Below, piece by piece: positions 27,709 through 37,050 of a stretch of 64,000 nucleotides of DNA; the first letter of the stretch is position 1; every line of letters starts with the position of its first letter. The stretch comes from Spirochaetales bacterium (GTDB lineage: Bacteria; Spirochaetota; Leptospiria; Leptospirales; Leptonemataceae). The notes under the pieces were generated by a model. The model saw only the letters and a list, made by a program, of their open reading frames with translations, ran no database searches and was not told where the DNA came from. The stretch is from the NCBI GenBank assembly GCA_015075425.1, contig JABTUL010000001.1, forward strand, positions 2,108,001 to 2,172,000. Reading direction: 5' to 3'. Made by a program: the position numbers and the translations under genes.

Positions 27709-27812
27709 CCAGTGTATTGGTCCAGAGGCCAGATTGTGGATCTACTGGCAGCGGACAACCCCTTTTTGGCCTTCAATCCCTTGATTCGGACGGGATTGCC
27801 GGCACCTCAAGC

Positions 27813-28211
27813 CTATTTTTCGATGATCTTCAAGTCACCGTAGGCTTCTTCAATGACTTTGCGCGGATCTTTTTTGAGTCCGCCGGTAATATTGATGCTG
27901 CCTTTGGCCACCACACCGGGCGCAATATGGAGCTGCGGGGATGTGATATCTCCCAGCAATTTTCCATTTTCTTCCAGCCGGACCTGATGCTCTGCGCGGA
28001 TGTTGCCAATCATGGTCCCGCTGATCATCACCGCTTTTGCGGCAATGTTGGTTTTAACCTTGCCGGTCTCTCCCACAATCAGCGATTCTTCTGTTTTGAT
28101 TTCCCCTTCAAACTTGCCATCAATCTTCAGAGAACCGGAAATGTAGAACTTACCCTCAAAAATAGATCCAGGCCCGATCACGCTGTTCAGGGTATCATTC
28201 CGGGTGGCCAT
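27813..28211 (-). CDS. Bactofilin (second copy)
   Basis: 132-residue bactofilin. The N-terminal tail ATRNDTLNSVIGPGS leads into DUF583 beta-helix repeats (SLKIDGKFEGEIKTEESL through LHIAPGVVAKGSINITGG), ending with a short charged helix (PRKVIEEAYGDLKII). It lies between the TPR gene (42 bases upstream) and the M23 peptidase gene (104 bases downstream), all on the minus strand. The neighbours suggest it positions the peptidase for helical or curved cell shape. Confidence 0.92.
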   Translation of the reverse strand: MATRNDTLNSVIGPGSIFEGKFYISGSLKIDGKFEGEIKTEESLIVGETGKVKTNIAAKAVMISGTMIGNIRAEHQVRLEENGKLLGDITSPQLHIAPGVVAKGSINITGGLKKDPRKVIEEAYGDLKIIEK

Positions 28212-28253
28212 GTTCCGGAAATCCAGCCGGCCGGCTATCTGGCAATCAAAAAT

Positions 28254-30155
28254 CTATCGTTCAAAGCGAGATGGTAGAACCGCTTCCCGGATTCTACCAT
28301 CTTTGAGAGTCAGGTTCACCTGCTCTATATTGCTCCGCGCCCGGGTGGCCTCCTCTCCATTGCCGCGGGTGATGATTTCCTGGTACAGATCCAGGGCCGT
28401 CGGAAAATCTCGATCCCGCCGGGCAAGCAAAGCCAGTCGCTCAAGGAGGGCGGGCAGGCCGAGGGAAGATTGTCGGACCCGCAGATAGCGCACCTTTTCC
28501 TGCACGGCCGGCAAATCGATGCGCAGCAAACGGTAGTAGTCTTTTTGCAGATCGGGATCCTCTCGACCCAGCAGATCTTTTTTGATGGTGAATATTTGCT
28601 TCTTTAGATCTTCCTCTTCTTTCAAGTATTCCCTGGTTTCAGCTTCAATGGCGTAGTAGATCTGACGGGCTTTCTCGAGTTCTTCTTTTTCCCGCGGTGT
28701 ACGCAACTCTCGCCGGAAAATGCTGGCCAGCTCTCCGTGAATCTGGTAGCGAGTGGCACGTGAGTCAGAGCGCAGACGGAAATCCATTGCCGACTCATCC
28801 TGGGTTTCTTTGCGCCTCAGGGACCGCTCAAAAAGGTCACGGGCCAGGTCCATCCGTCCGGTGTATTCAAAAGCGATACGGGCCAGAGTGAGCTCTGCCT
28901 GGGCCTTGCGGGTTTCATCCTGACTCAGATTTAGAAATTCTTTGTAATGCTCTTCTGCTTTGATGTAATTGCGAACCTCCGTGTACAGTCCGGCCAGTCG
29001 ATAAGCACCGGCAGCAACGTTCTCCTGCTCTGCCGTGCCACGGGCCATGGTCAGAAACTTTTCACTGAATTCGATCGCCCTTTCGCGGTTCTGTGAGCTG
29101 CGGTACTCTTCTGCCAGCAAGGCTACGTAATTGATATTATCCGGATCAAGCTTGTGGGCAAATTCCAGGAAGATGGCGTAGCCCACAAAATTGCGCAGGG
29201 CAGTGCGCTCTTCCCCCAGTTCATCCCCGGTGCCACGGTAAAAGCTGGACCGGTTGAAAATTCGGGCAAATTCCTTGCTGGTAATCTCTAATTTTTTTAC
29301 TACAGTTGCCATACGGAAAGCCAGGTAGCCATCGCTCTTTGCCCTTTCTTCCTGGAATTGTCTGTACTCATTCTTGCGGATCCTTTCCAGCTCCCCTTCC
29401 AGCGCATCCAGCCGGCTCTTCTCCTGCCCGTAGTTGTTTTCCGCCCCTGCCACAGAAAGATTTCCCCCGCGAACTTGATCGGCCCGGGCTACATCAATGG
29501 CCTTGAGGGCAAGGTCGGTCCGGCGGCGGGCCTGAACATAGTCTGGAAGCAGCCGACCCACCCTTTCTGCAGCATCCCGGCGGGCTGCATCCCGCTCTTC
29601 GGGGATGCGCTCCGGATGAGCAAAAGAGGCTGCCATACTCTGGTAGATGGCCAGACGCTCTTCTGCTGTACCGTCCGGTTGCTTCTGCCGCTCAAGGGCC
29701 GTATAGCGCAGCGCCTCGCTGTACGCTGATAAGGCCAGATACGGGTCACCGATCTCCTCATAGCAGCGGCCAAGCCATTCATACAGCTGGCGCAGATAGG
29801 GGGAATGCCCGGCAAATTCAATTTTGCCGTACTTTTTTTCTTTTAGAAGGGTAATGAGTCTGAGGGTATTCTTGTCGAGATTGGGCCTTTCTGCCACCCG
29901 CCTTTCATCTTGAATGCGCTTTTCTTCTATAAACTGGGTGGTATAGTTATTGATTTCTCGATGAATGATGCGGGCTATCTCGCTGTAATCAGGCTCCTCC
30001 TGCTCAAGGGCGGCCGCTATGTTGTCAAGAGTCTGCGACGCTATGACTTCCGACGGTCGCCTGTACAGGGCTTCCTGGGGCATAAGAGCCGTAGCCCAGA
30101 GCAAAAAGAGGCCCGCAGCACGTACCACGACGCAAAGATCGGCCCGGCAGATCAT
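28254..30155 (-). CDS. Large secreted TPR protein
   Basis: 633 residues with a signal-peptide-like start (CVVVRAAGLFLLWATALMPQ). The rest is helical and contains TPR-like hairpins, for example YLRQLYEWLGRCYEEIGDPYLALSAYSE split between residues about 120 and 150, and later ones at 370-450 and 585-610. No enzyme domain is seen. It is divergent from the M16 peptidase gene and upstream of bactofilin and the M23 peptidase, so it may be part of the same cell-wall machinery as a scaffold. Confidence 0.8.
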   Translation of the reverse strand: MICRADLCVVVRAAGLFLLWATALMPQEALYRRPSEVIASQTLDNIAAALEQEEPDYSEIARIIHREINNYTTQFIEEKRIQDERRVAERPNLDKNTLRLITLLKEKKYGKIEFAGHSPYLRQLYEWLGRCYEEIGDPYLALSAYSEALRYTALERQKQPDGTAEERLAIYQSMAASFAHPERIPEERDAARRDAAERVGRLLPDYVQARRRTDLALKAIDVARADQVRGGNLSVAGAENNYGQEKSRLDALEGELERIRKNEYRQFQEERAKSDGYLAFRMATVVKKLEITSKEFARIFNRSSFYRGTGDELGEERTALRNFVGYAIFLEFAHKLDPDNINYVALLAEEYRSSQNRERAIEFSEKFLTMARGTAEQENVAAGAYRLAGLYTEVRNYIKAEEHYKEFLNLSQDETRKAQAELTLARIAFEYTGRMDLARDLFERSLRRKETQDESAMDFRLRSDSRATRYQIHGELASIFRRELRTPREKEELEKARQIYYAIEAETREYLKEEEDLKKQIFTIKKDLLGREDPDLQKDYYRLLRIDLPAVQEKVRYLRVRQSSLGLPALLERLALLARRDRDFPTALDLYQEIITRGNGEEATRARSNIEQVNLTLKDGRIREAVLPSRFER

Positions 30156-30218
30156 TTGTTTACCCCTTTTTAAGGAAAATTAAGCTGCTCTGCAAGCGGC
30201 TTTTGGGTTTCTTGACGC

Positions 30219-31442
30219 GTGCTTATTCATGACATCAAAAAAATTCGTGTTGGTTCCGTTAACGTCCTTCTCTACCAGAACAGCAGTTTTTTGACCAGCA
30301 TCCAGATTTTAACCCGAGCAGGATCGACGGCTGAAGCCCCCGGTCAGGAGGGACTGGCTCATATACTCGAGCATATGTTTTTCAAAGGCAGCCAGAAGCG
30401 CCCCGGGCCCCTTTCCATTTCCAGAGCCGCCAATGATATTGGTGGCAAACTCAATGCTTACACGAGCTACGATCATACCTGTTACTTCATCACCGTCCTC
30501 AATGAAAACTTTGAAACAGGACTCGACATCTTAAGCGATATGTACCTGCATCCCCTCTTCCCGGAAGAAGAACTGAAAAAAGAAATCAGCCCCATCCTTT
30601 CGGAGTTGCGCGAACGGGAAGACGAACCCGATGCCTTCTTGAGTGAACGTGCTCTGGAATCTTACCTTGGGACCGCCTACCACCCGATCATCGGTCGCCC
30701 GGAAACGATAGCAGCGGCATCTCTGGAAAACGTCAGGGCCTTTCATGAGAATTACTATGGCGGAGATAATGTCCTTCTGGTAATCTCTGGAGGCGTGGAG
30801 GAGAACCGCGCACTGGATGCGGTGGCCAGACTCTTTCATACACACAGTGTCCGGCCGCCACCGGATCTGCCTGTTTTTGCCTACCAGCCCGGTAGCGTTG
30901 AATTGTCCCGACCTGGATTGCATGAGGGGTACTTTCATCTTTACTTCCCGGCTCTGCCCCTTGACCATCCGGACAGAACCACTGAAGACGTGATGAACTA
31001 TGTCCTGGGCGGCAATGATTCCAGTCTCCTGTTTGAACGCATTCGCGAGGAACTGGGACTCTCCTGTTATGGTATCTATTCTTTTACTTCACGGTTTGAA
31101 GGTTTGGCGCTGGCCGGCATTACTTGTGGCATCGATCCGGCGCAACTCTCCATCATGGAAAAAGAGGTGTACCGTATACTCGAACGGCTGTGCACCACGG
31201 AAATTGAAGAATCCCTGCTGCTGCGCATGAAAGCAGCTTTGAAAACCAGCTTCGCCCAGCGTTCGGAAACAAGTGATGGCATGGCCTCCATGATTGGAGT
31301 CCCCGCGCTGCGCGGAGAGGAAGGTCATCCGGTTAAAAAGGCCCTGGAAAATATTGAAGCCGTCACTCCAGCGGATATAAAACGTCACGCAGCCCGACTT
31401 TTTCAGCAGGAAAGCTTCCGGGCTGTCCTCCTGCCTGCCTGA
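30219..31442 (+). CDS. M16 family zinc peptidase
   Basis: 407 residues, pitrilysin/processing-peptidase-like. The inverted zinc motif HILEH (residues 48-52) and a downstream glutamate in LSELREREDE (near 129) are present, so this is likely an active subunit. The second domain includes the conserved RIREELGLSCYGIYSF. No signal peptide, so it should act in the cytoplasm. GTG start. It overlaps the next gene by one base. Confidence 0.92.
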   Translation: MLIHDIKKIRVGSVNVLLYQNSSFLTSIQILTRAGSTAEAPGQEGLAHILEHMFFKGSQKRPGPLSISRAANDIGGKLNAYTSYDHTCYFITVLNENFETGLDILSDMYLHPLFPEEELKKEISPILSELREREDEPDAFLSERALESYLGTAYHPIIGRPETIAAASLENVRAFHENYYGGDNVLLVISGGVEENRALDAVARLFHTHSVRPPPDLPVFAYQPGSVELSRPGLHEGYFHLYFPALPLDHPDRTTEDVMNYVLGGNDSSLLFERIREELGLSCYGIYSFTSRFEGLALAGITCGIDPAQLSIMEKEVYRILERLCTTEIEESLLLRMKAALKTSFAQRSETSDGMASMIGVPALRGEEGHPVKKALENIEAVTPADIKRHAARLFQQESFRAVLLPA

Positions 31443-32419
31443 TGATTCTATCCATTCCGGAAGCGGTCATGGCTCTCCGGCAGGGCCGGACGGTCATCGT
31501 GCCCACGGAAACGGTCTATGGACTCGCGGCCCGGGTAGAGAGCGCAGGAGCGGTGCAGCAAATTTTTCAGATCAAAAAGCGACCGCCGGGCAATCCGCTC
31601 ATCCTGCATTTTGCGGACACAGAAACGATGAAGAAATACACAGCGGAACCGGACCTCATAGATCGCGTGGCTCGTTTCTGGCCAGGGCCGCTGACCCTCC
31701 TTGTTCCTCACGGCGACCGCATTCCCCGGGCTGTCACTGCAGGTAGCCCGCTTGTGGCCTGTCGCATTCCCGATCATCCTCTGCTTCTGCAAATCCTGAA
31801 AAGTCTGGGAGAACCGCTGGCCGCGCCATCGGCAAACCTTTCCGGTCGGGTCAGTCCCACATGCGCCGGAGACATTGATCCCCTATTGCTTGAACTTACG
31901 GCCGGAGTCGTGGACGGTGGACCCTGCAGGATCGGTATAGAGTCAACGATCATCAGTTTTACAGAGCAACGCTTTCATGTTGTTCGTCCAGGCATGATTA
32001 GCGAAGAACAGTTGCGCGCGACTGGCCTTCCAGTCGGGGACCCCCTTGAGGAAATCGCACCAGGACAGTCCCGGCGCCACTATGCTCCACCCCTGCCCCT
32101 TATTTTACTCAAAGAGAGAGGAGACGGAACAAACAGGGTGGAACTTGCCGATTGCTGCTACCTGGACAGTGGACGGGGCCGATTTGCCGGCCTGCCCTTT
32201 GGGGCACGGATTAGCCTTTCTATGAGTGGCCGTGTGGAAGAGGTGGCCCACAATCTATTTTCTGCCTTTCATAAACCAGGCAATGCCCGCTTTCTTGTCA
32301 TGGAGCCTCTGCCCGCCGAAGGCAGTGCAATAGCCATAAACGATCGCATCAGTCGGGCGGCCACTCTGCTCGGCCATATTTCCGGCGAAGGATCGGCCCT
32401 CCTTACCCGAACACTATGA
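31442..32419 (+). CDS. L-threonylcarbamoyladenylate synthase, Sua5 type
   Basis: 325 residues. The N-terminal YrdC domain starts at VIVPTETVYGLAARV, followed by KKRPPGNPLILH and APSANLSGRVSPT, and catalyses formation of the carbamoyl-AMP intermediate for tRNA t6A. A C-terminal Sua5 domain of about 110 residues begins near RHYAPPLPLILL. Having both parts makes it Sua5/TsaC2 rather than TsaC. Its ATG overlaps the M16 peptidase stop, and its end overlaps the phosphoesterase by 4 bases. Confidence 0.93.
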   Translation: MILSIPEAVMALRQGRTVIVPTETVYGLAARVESAGAVQQIFQIKKRPPGNPLILHFADTETMKKYTAEPDLIDRVARFWPGPLTLLVPHGDRIPRAVTAGSPLVACRIPDHPLLLQILKSLGEPLAAPSANLSGRVSPTCAGDIDPLLLELTAGVVDGGPCRIGIESTIISFTEQRFHVVRPGMISEEQLRATGLPVGDPLEEIAPGQSRRHYAPPLPLILLKERGDGTNRVELADCCYLDSGRGRFAGLPFGARISLSMSGRVEEVAHNLFSAFHKPGNARFLVMEPLPAEGSAIAINDRISRAATLLGHISGEGSALLTRTL

Positions 32420-33051
32420 AAAAACGAACGATTTTCATAGGCGATGTTCACGGCTGCCTGGATGAACTCAGAGCGCTCTTAAAAAAATGTAACCTGTCAG
32501 CGGATGATCGTGTCATTCTCACGGGCGACCTGATCAACCGCGGACCAGACTCCCGGGGCGTTGTAGACCTGGTCCGTGAAAAAGGGTATGAGTGTGTGCG
32601 CGGCAACCATGAAGACTATTTTTTGCGCGGCGTTCCTTTCGAGGAACGCAACCACAGCTATGCCACTCTGGGAGACGAGCAACGTAATTTTATAGAAAAC
32701 TTACCACTTTACCTGCATATCGATTCTTTTCTGGTCGTTCACGCCGGTCTCATGCCCGGCGTTCCCGTGGAAAAAACTCCAGCCCGGATTCTTTTGCATA
32801 TTCGCACCTGGGATGGAACAGGAAAGATTTTAAACCACAGCAGCCATCCGGCCTGGCATGAATCCTACAGCGGGCCTCCTGTGGTCATCTACGGACACTG
32901 GGCCAGGCAGGGCTTGCATCGCGGACCTTATTCCATAGGACTTGATTCCGGCTGCGTCTACGGGCGACAGCTTTCTGCGTACATTGCTGAAGAAGATCGC
33001 ATTGTCCAGGTAGAAGCCCGCCGTGCTTACTACCGTCCCGATCGTGGTTAA
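32416..33051 (+). CDS. Metallophosphoesterase, PrpA/ApaH-like
   Basis: 211 residues with the whole calcineurin-type motif set: GDVHGC, GDLINRGPDS, RGNHEDY, HAGLMPG and IYGHWARQG, ending with LDSGCVYGRQLSAY. This resembles serine/threonine phosphatases of the PrpA/PrpB group and diadenosine tetraphosphatases; substrate cannot be decided. It is coupled to sua5 by a 4-base overlap. Confidence 0.9.
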   Translation: MKKRTIFIGDVHGCLDELRALLKKCNLSADDRVILTGDLINRGPDSRGVVDLVREKGYECVRGNHEDYFLRGVPFEERNHSYATLGDEQRNFIENLPLYLHIDSFLVVHAGLMPGVPVEKTPARILLHIRTWDGTGKILNHSSHPAWHESYSGPPVVIYGHWARQGLHRGPYSIGLDSGCVYGRQLSAYIAEEDRIVQVEARRAYYRPDRG

Positions 33052-33091
33052 AATTTTACTGCTTTTTTGTGGAAGCCGTGCAATCCTCAGT

Positions 33092-33097
33092 TAGAAT
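33092..33097 (+). promoter_or_regulatory. -10 box close to the start of the GAF-SpoIIE gene
   Basis: TAGAAT matches five of six positions of the -10 consensus and ends six bases before the ATG at 33104. The -35 partner is poor (TTGTGG at 33067-33072, spacing 19). No Shine-Dalgarno is visible before the ATG. If used, the mRNA would be leaderless, as also suggested for the gene at 16122. Confidence 0.4.
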
Positions 33098-33103
33098 GGC
33101 ATC

Positions 33104-34369
33104 ATGACCCTCTCCGGCGCTCTGGAATCAGAAAATCTCCGCCTGAAGGGTCTCGTGCATGCCTTCAGTCAGCTGAACACTTCCCTTGACCTGGAGGCTG
33201 TTTTGCTGAACACGTTGCAAACGGCAACGGGACTCATGTCGGCAGAGATTGGTTCCATCGCCCTCATTGATGAAAAAAGCCGCACTCTATCTTTTGTAGA
33301 ATCAACCGATCCCAATTTCCAGAAGCTCAAAGAAATGCGTATACCCGTGGGCGAAGGAATTGCAGGCAACGTGGCCCTGACCGGAGTCCCGGTGCGCGTG
33401 GCCGATGTGCGCCAGGACAGTCGCTTCTATGCAATGATAGATGAAAAGATGGGCCAGAAAACCAGCAGTTATATGTGTGTGCCCCTGAAGGTGAACAATA
33501 AAATCACCGGGACAATGCAAATCATGAACCGCATTGACGGTCAGAGCTTTGGTCCGGAAGATGAGGAGCTGATGCTACGCTTTGCTGACCAGGCGGCGCT
33601 TGCCATTCACAATGCTCGACTCCATCGCATTCAACTCGAACAGAAGGCTATCGAATCAGAGCTGCGCGTCTGCGCAGAAATCCAGGCCAAGCTCTTTCCA
33701 GAGGCCATGCCCGCACTTCCCGGATATGAACTTTTCGGTACATCAGAGCCCAATCGCCAGGTGGGTGGAGATTACTACAACTTTTGCCGCCGTGCGGACC
33801 AGAGTTGCGACGTAATCATCGCAGATGTTTCCGGAAAAGGACTGGCGGCAGCTCTTATGGTATCAGAACTCCATACAGGTGTCCATCTTTTAGGTCAACT
33901 CGATCGCCCTCTCCATGAGAGCATCAGTATACTCAACAGCCATCTGCATGAATCTCTGATCACCGGAAAGTTCATCACCCTTTTTGCCGCTCGCATTCAT
34001 CCTGATCGCCATGAGATCGATTATGTGCTGGCCGGGCATCCGCCTCCCATTCTGATCGCCCCTGATGGCAGCCGCCGCGAACTACAGAGAACCGGACCGG
34101 TGCTGGGCATTGGACCCTTTGTATTCCAGGCGGCGAAGACAGAGCTGTCACCCGGAGAAGTCCTTGTTGCTTTTTCTGATGGCTACTCGGAAGCTTCCAA
34201 TCCGGACGGAGGCTTTTTTGAAGAAGATGGCATCTACGAGACGGTCCTTGGCGTGCGTAAGGAACCTCTGGATATTGTCGGGGAAACGCTCAAGAAACGG
34301 TGCCTGGAATTCTGCCGCGGGCAACCCACTGCCGATGACATGACTCTTTTACTGATCCGTCGCCAGTGA
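33104..34369 (+). CDS. GAF domain plus SpoIIE/RsbU-type protein phosphatase
   Basis: 421 residues. A GAF domain covers about 25-175 (LEAVLLNTLQTATGLMSAE to ADQAALAIHNARL). A short coiled coil then leads to a PP2C-like SpoIIE domain with the metal-binding groups QVGGDYYNF, IIADVSGKGLAAAL, VAFSDGYSEA and ADDMTLLLI. Such proteins usually dephosphorylate anti-sigma-factor antagonists in response to a small ligand. The ligand of the GAF domain is unknown. It overlaps the next gene by 4 bases. Confidence 0.93.
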   Translation: MTLSGALESENLRLKGLVHAFSQLNTSLDLEAVLLNTLQTATGLMSAEIGSIALIDEKSRTLSFVESTDPNFQKLKEMRIPVGEGIAGNVALTGVPVRVADVRQDSRFYAMIDEKMGQKTSSYMCVPLKVNNKITGTMQIMNRIDGQSFGPEDEELMLRFADQAALAIHNARLHRIQLEQKAIESELRVCAEIQAKLFPEAMPALPGYELFGTSEPNRQVGGDYYNFCRRADQSCDVIIADVSGKGLAAALMVSELHTGVHLLGQLDRPLHESISILNSHLHESLITGKFITLFAARIHPDRHEIDYVLAGHPPPILIAPDGSRRELQRTGPVLGIGPFVFQAAKTELSPGEVLVAFSDGYSEASNPDGGFFEEDGIYETVLGVRKEPLDIVGETLKKRCLEFCRGQPTADDMTLLLIRRQ

Positions 34370-35154
34370 AACACATTGCGCGTTTAGCTTTTCTTTCTTT
34401 GCTGCTGGCTGGCTGTCAGAGAATCGATCCTGAGTGGATACATAACATTACCCGCCGCGACGGACAGCTGTACCACCTCTTCAGACTGGCCGGCTCAGAT
34501 CACCTGATGATTTTTTGCGGCAGGAGCCCGGAGGGCCAGAGTGAGGTGCAGCCCCTGCTGCCTTTCTTTCGCTCCCTGGGTTACAGCACGCTCGCTCTGG
34601 AAAGTGCTGATCCGGACATTTCTCGATTCATCGTGCATGCGGAACTTCTGCCCTTCCGTTCGCGGGCACTTTTCCTCGGGCCACTCTGCCAGAAGGGGGA
34701 CTGGTCCCGGGTAGAGCGCACAGCAACGGTTTTATTCGGTCCGGAAGGCCGGGAATTGCCTCCAGAACGCCCGCTGGTTGTTTTGTATGCGGACCTTTTT
34801 TTTCCCTATCTCCACGGGCGCCTCCCCGGTGTTCATCTGCGCCGGGAACCAGGACTTCCGACAGGAGAGTGGCAGGCGGAAAATCTGGAATTTGTCCGGC
34901 AATTCTTGCTCGTGCATCGCATTGCCGCCTACAGACCGATCAAGGAAGCATTTAGCTGCTGCCATACCCGCCCGGCCCGTATGCGCCAGGGGCAATGTCT
35001 GGAGATGAAGGGCTATGAGGTCAGTGGCAAAGCGGATCGCGATTTCTGCCCGCTGGCCCTGCGCCGGGCACAGAGCTGGTCCATGAGTCTGCCGGCCAAC
35101 GAAGAAGCCTGCCGTTACGAATTCGAGGGACGAACCCTATACTGTAAACCATAG
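34366..35154 (+). CDS. Lipoprotein of unknown function
   Basis: 262 residues with a signal peptide ending in LLLAGC (cysteine 17). The mature protein has no domain I recognise; phrases such as HLMIFCGRSPEGQSE and LPFFRSLGYSTLALES hint at an alpha/beta-hydrolase-like core, but no nucleophile motif is clear. Six cysteines in the last 75 residues may pair. It starts on a GTG that overlaps the SpoIIE phosphatase stop and it overlaps the convergent acyl-CoA dehydrogenase gene by 18 bases. Confidence 0.72.
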   Translation: MKHIARLAFLSLLLAGCQRIDPEWIHNITRRDGQLYHLFRLAGSDHLMIFCGRSPEGQSEVQPLLPFFRSLGYSTLALESADPDISRFIVHAELLPFRSRALFLGPLCQKGDWSRVERTATVLFGPEGRELPPERPLVVLYADLFFPYLHGRLPGVHLRREPGLPTGEWQAENLEFVRQFLLVHRIAAYRPIKEAFSCCHTRPARMRQGQCLEMKGYEVSGKADRDFCPLALRRAQSWSMSLPANEEACRYEFEGRTLYCKP

Positions 35155-36897
35155 CGGGCCGCGCGCTGCGGCTTTGATCTTTTCATGATTGGCACATAAA
35201 AGCGCGTAGCTATCGACATTGTAGGCATCACTGAGCGCCTTACGTTTCTCGCGGGCATCTCCGGTCAGTCGATCCCTGGAACGGTCCATGAGCAGGCTGT
35301 TAAAAAAGCGCACGCCGATTTCTACCATTTCGTAAGCGACTGTATCTTTCTTCACTTCATCCGTTATGGTTTTGTAATCTTCCAGAGCAGCATTGAACAT
35401 TTCATAAAGTTTGCTTATAGCAGGAGACGGTGCATATTTCCCGAGTTCTGCTTCAATATACTGACGGAAGTACCCCGTGGGTGCCATACCGGCCGTAACG
35501 CCACCAATGGCCGCAACAACCTGAAGCTGGGTTGTACCCTCATAGACCGGATTGATGCGCGAATCACGAAAGATCCGGGCCACGTCGTATTCTTCCGTGT
35601 AACCGGAGCCGCCGTGGATTTGCAGGGCATCACTGGCCAGCACACAGCCCATCTCCGAATTGTAAAATTTAGCCATCGGTGTAAAGAGGGTTGCCAGTCG
35701 ATCCCAGGAACGCAGGGTTTCATTGGCCCGGATCTCACGGTCGGAAACGCCCTGTTTTTCCAGTCTGTCTGTGCGGTGTAAGTACATGTCAACGGCCAAT
35801 CCCGCTTCAATGTGCAAAAGCCTCATGGCAGAAACCTCACGCTCCATGCGATCCAGAATCTTGCGAACGGCTGGAATTTCTATGATGGGTTTGCCAAACT
35901 GTTCTCTTTCGCGGGCATACTTGAGCGACTCAAAATAGGCAGCTGTCCCGATGCCCACGCCCTGCGAACCCACACTGATTCGGGCGCCATTCATCATGCC
36001 CATTCCATATTTGGTCAACCCGAGACCCTCTTCTCCAATCAATTCTGCGTAGCTATTGTCATAAACGATTTCGCAGGTTGGCGAACACAGGATGCCCAGT
36101 TTGTGTTCTATTTTTTCAATACGCACGTCCCCGCTCTTCACCAGGAAAAAGGACAGGCCTCTTGCGCCACTGCCAGGTTTTCCGGTCCGCGCCAGAGTGA
36201 GGATAGCGGCATCTCGATCTTTGAATCCGCAGCCCTGGGAAATAAAACGTTTGGTACCTGTAATCCGGTAGCTGCCATCCTTTTGCTTTTCTGCCCGCGT
36301 TTGAATATTGCGCAGATCGGAACCGTAGTTGGGCTCTGTCAGAGCCATGGCACCCATCATATTGCCGCGAGCAATTTCTTCCACTACGGGCATATGCTCT
36401 TTTTTGCCGTATCTTTCAATGATACTGCCCAGGTTTTGCAGTCCCAGGGTCATGGCAAAACTCGTATCTCCGCGCGTTAAAATCTCATAGGCCAGTGCTA
36501 CTACCGTTTCCGGAAGGCCCAGCCCTCCGTGGTCGCGGCGAATGCGAAAGGGCAAAAGACCGGCTTCCTGAAATTTCTCGTAAACCGCTACCATGGGTTC
36601 GGGAAAAGTAACTTTCCCGTTATCAAATTTAAGACCGATCTGATCGATGGTTTGCGCAATCGGAGCGAGTTCTTTGCCGGTTAATTCCCCAAAGGAATTA
36701 AGAATGGTGCGATAGTATTCCTTTGCATCCCTGACCGATGCCGGGGCAAAGGAATAGCGCTCATCTCCGGTTTCTTTGAAGCGCGCTGCATCGGCAAAGT
36801 TATCTTCATAGGCCTCAACCACTCGATCCCAGTCCACCAGCGACTCAAAGGCCGTTACCAGGTCTTCGTTATCGGAGAAATAGTTGTTCTGGATCAT
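35137..36897 (-). CDS. Acyl-CoA dehydrogenase
   Basis: 586 residues. The FAD-binding middle domain contains ALTEPNYGSDLRNIQT and the C-terminal domain contains QIHGGSGYTEEYDVARIFRDSR. The catalytic base is Glu453 in NPVYEGTTQLQ, the position typical of short/medium-chain enzymes. An extra C-terminal helical part of about 100 residues makes it longer than the usual 380-400. It should carry out the first step of fatty acid or amino acid acyl-CoA oxidation, in line with the thiolase and hydratase in this window. Confidence 0.93.
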   Translation of the reverse strand: MIQNNYFSDNEDLVTAFESLVDWDRVVEAYEDNFADAARFKETGDERYSFAPASVRDAKEYYRTILNSFGELTGKELAPIAQTIDQIGLKFDNGKVTFPEPMVAVYEKFQEAGLLPFRIRRDHGGLGLPETVVALAYEILTRGDTSFAMTLGLQNLGSIIERYGKKEHMPVVEEIARGNMMGAMALTEPNYGSDLRNIQTRAEKQKDGSYRITGTKRFISQGCGFKDRDAAILTLARTGKPGSGARGLSFFLVKSGDVRIEKIEHKLGILCSPTCEIVYDNSYAELIGEEGLGLTKYGMGMMNGARISVGSQGVGIGTAAYFESLKYAREREQFGKPIIEIPAVRKILDRMEREVSAMRLLHIEAGLAVDMYLHRTDRLEKQGVSDREIRANETLRSWDRLATLFTPMAKFYNSEMGCVLASDALQIHGGSGYTEEYDVARIFRDSRINPVYEGTTQLQVVAAIGGVTAGMAPTGYFRQYIEAELGKYAPSPAISKLYEMFNAALEDYKTITDEVKKDTVAYEMVEIGVRFFNSLLMDRSRDRLTGDAREKRKALSDAYNVDSYALLCANHEKIKAAARGPLWFTV

Positions 36898-36977
36898 TGG
36901 ACCGGAATGCCAGAGAAAGGCCGGACGGCAAGCAAAACTGACGCAGTGTCAGCACGGCAAGCGAGCATTAACCAGGG

Positions 36978-36996
36978 CGGGGATAAGAAATCCCCG
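36978..36996. repeat. Short perfect hairpin upstream of the DUF1761 gene
   Basis: CGGGGAT (36978-36984) and ATCCCCG (36990-36996) pair across a five-base loop (AAGAA). It lies in the 153-base gap between the divergent acyl-CoA dehydrogenase and DUF1761 genes, where both promoters must lie. It could be an operator or a leader hairpin; nothing more can be said. Confidence 0.35.
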
Positions 36997-37050
36997 TTCT
37001 CCCAATAATAATGGCTTGTCAGATTTTCTCCTGCGCCTGTGTTTCAACCC

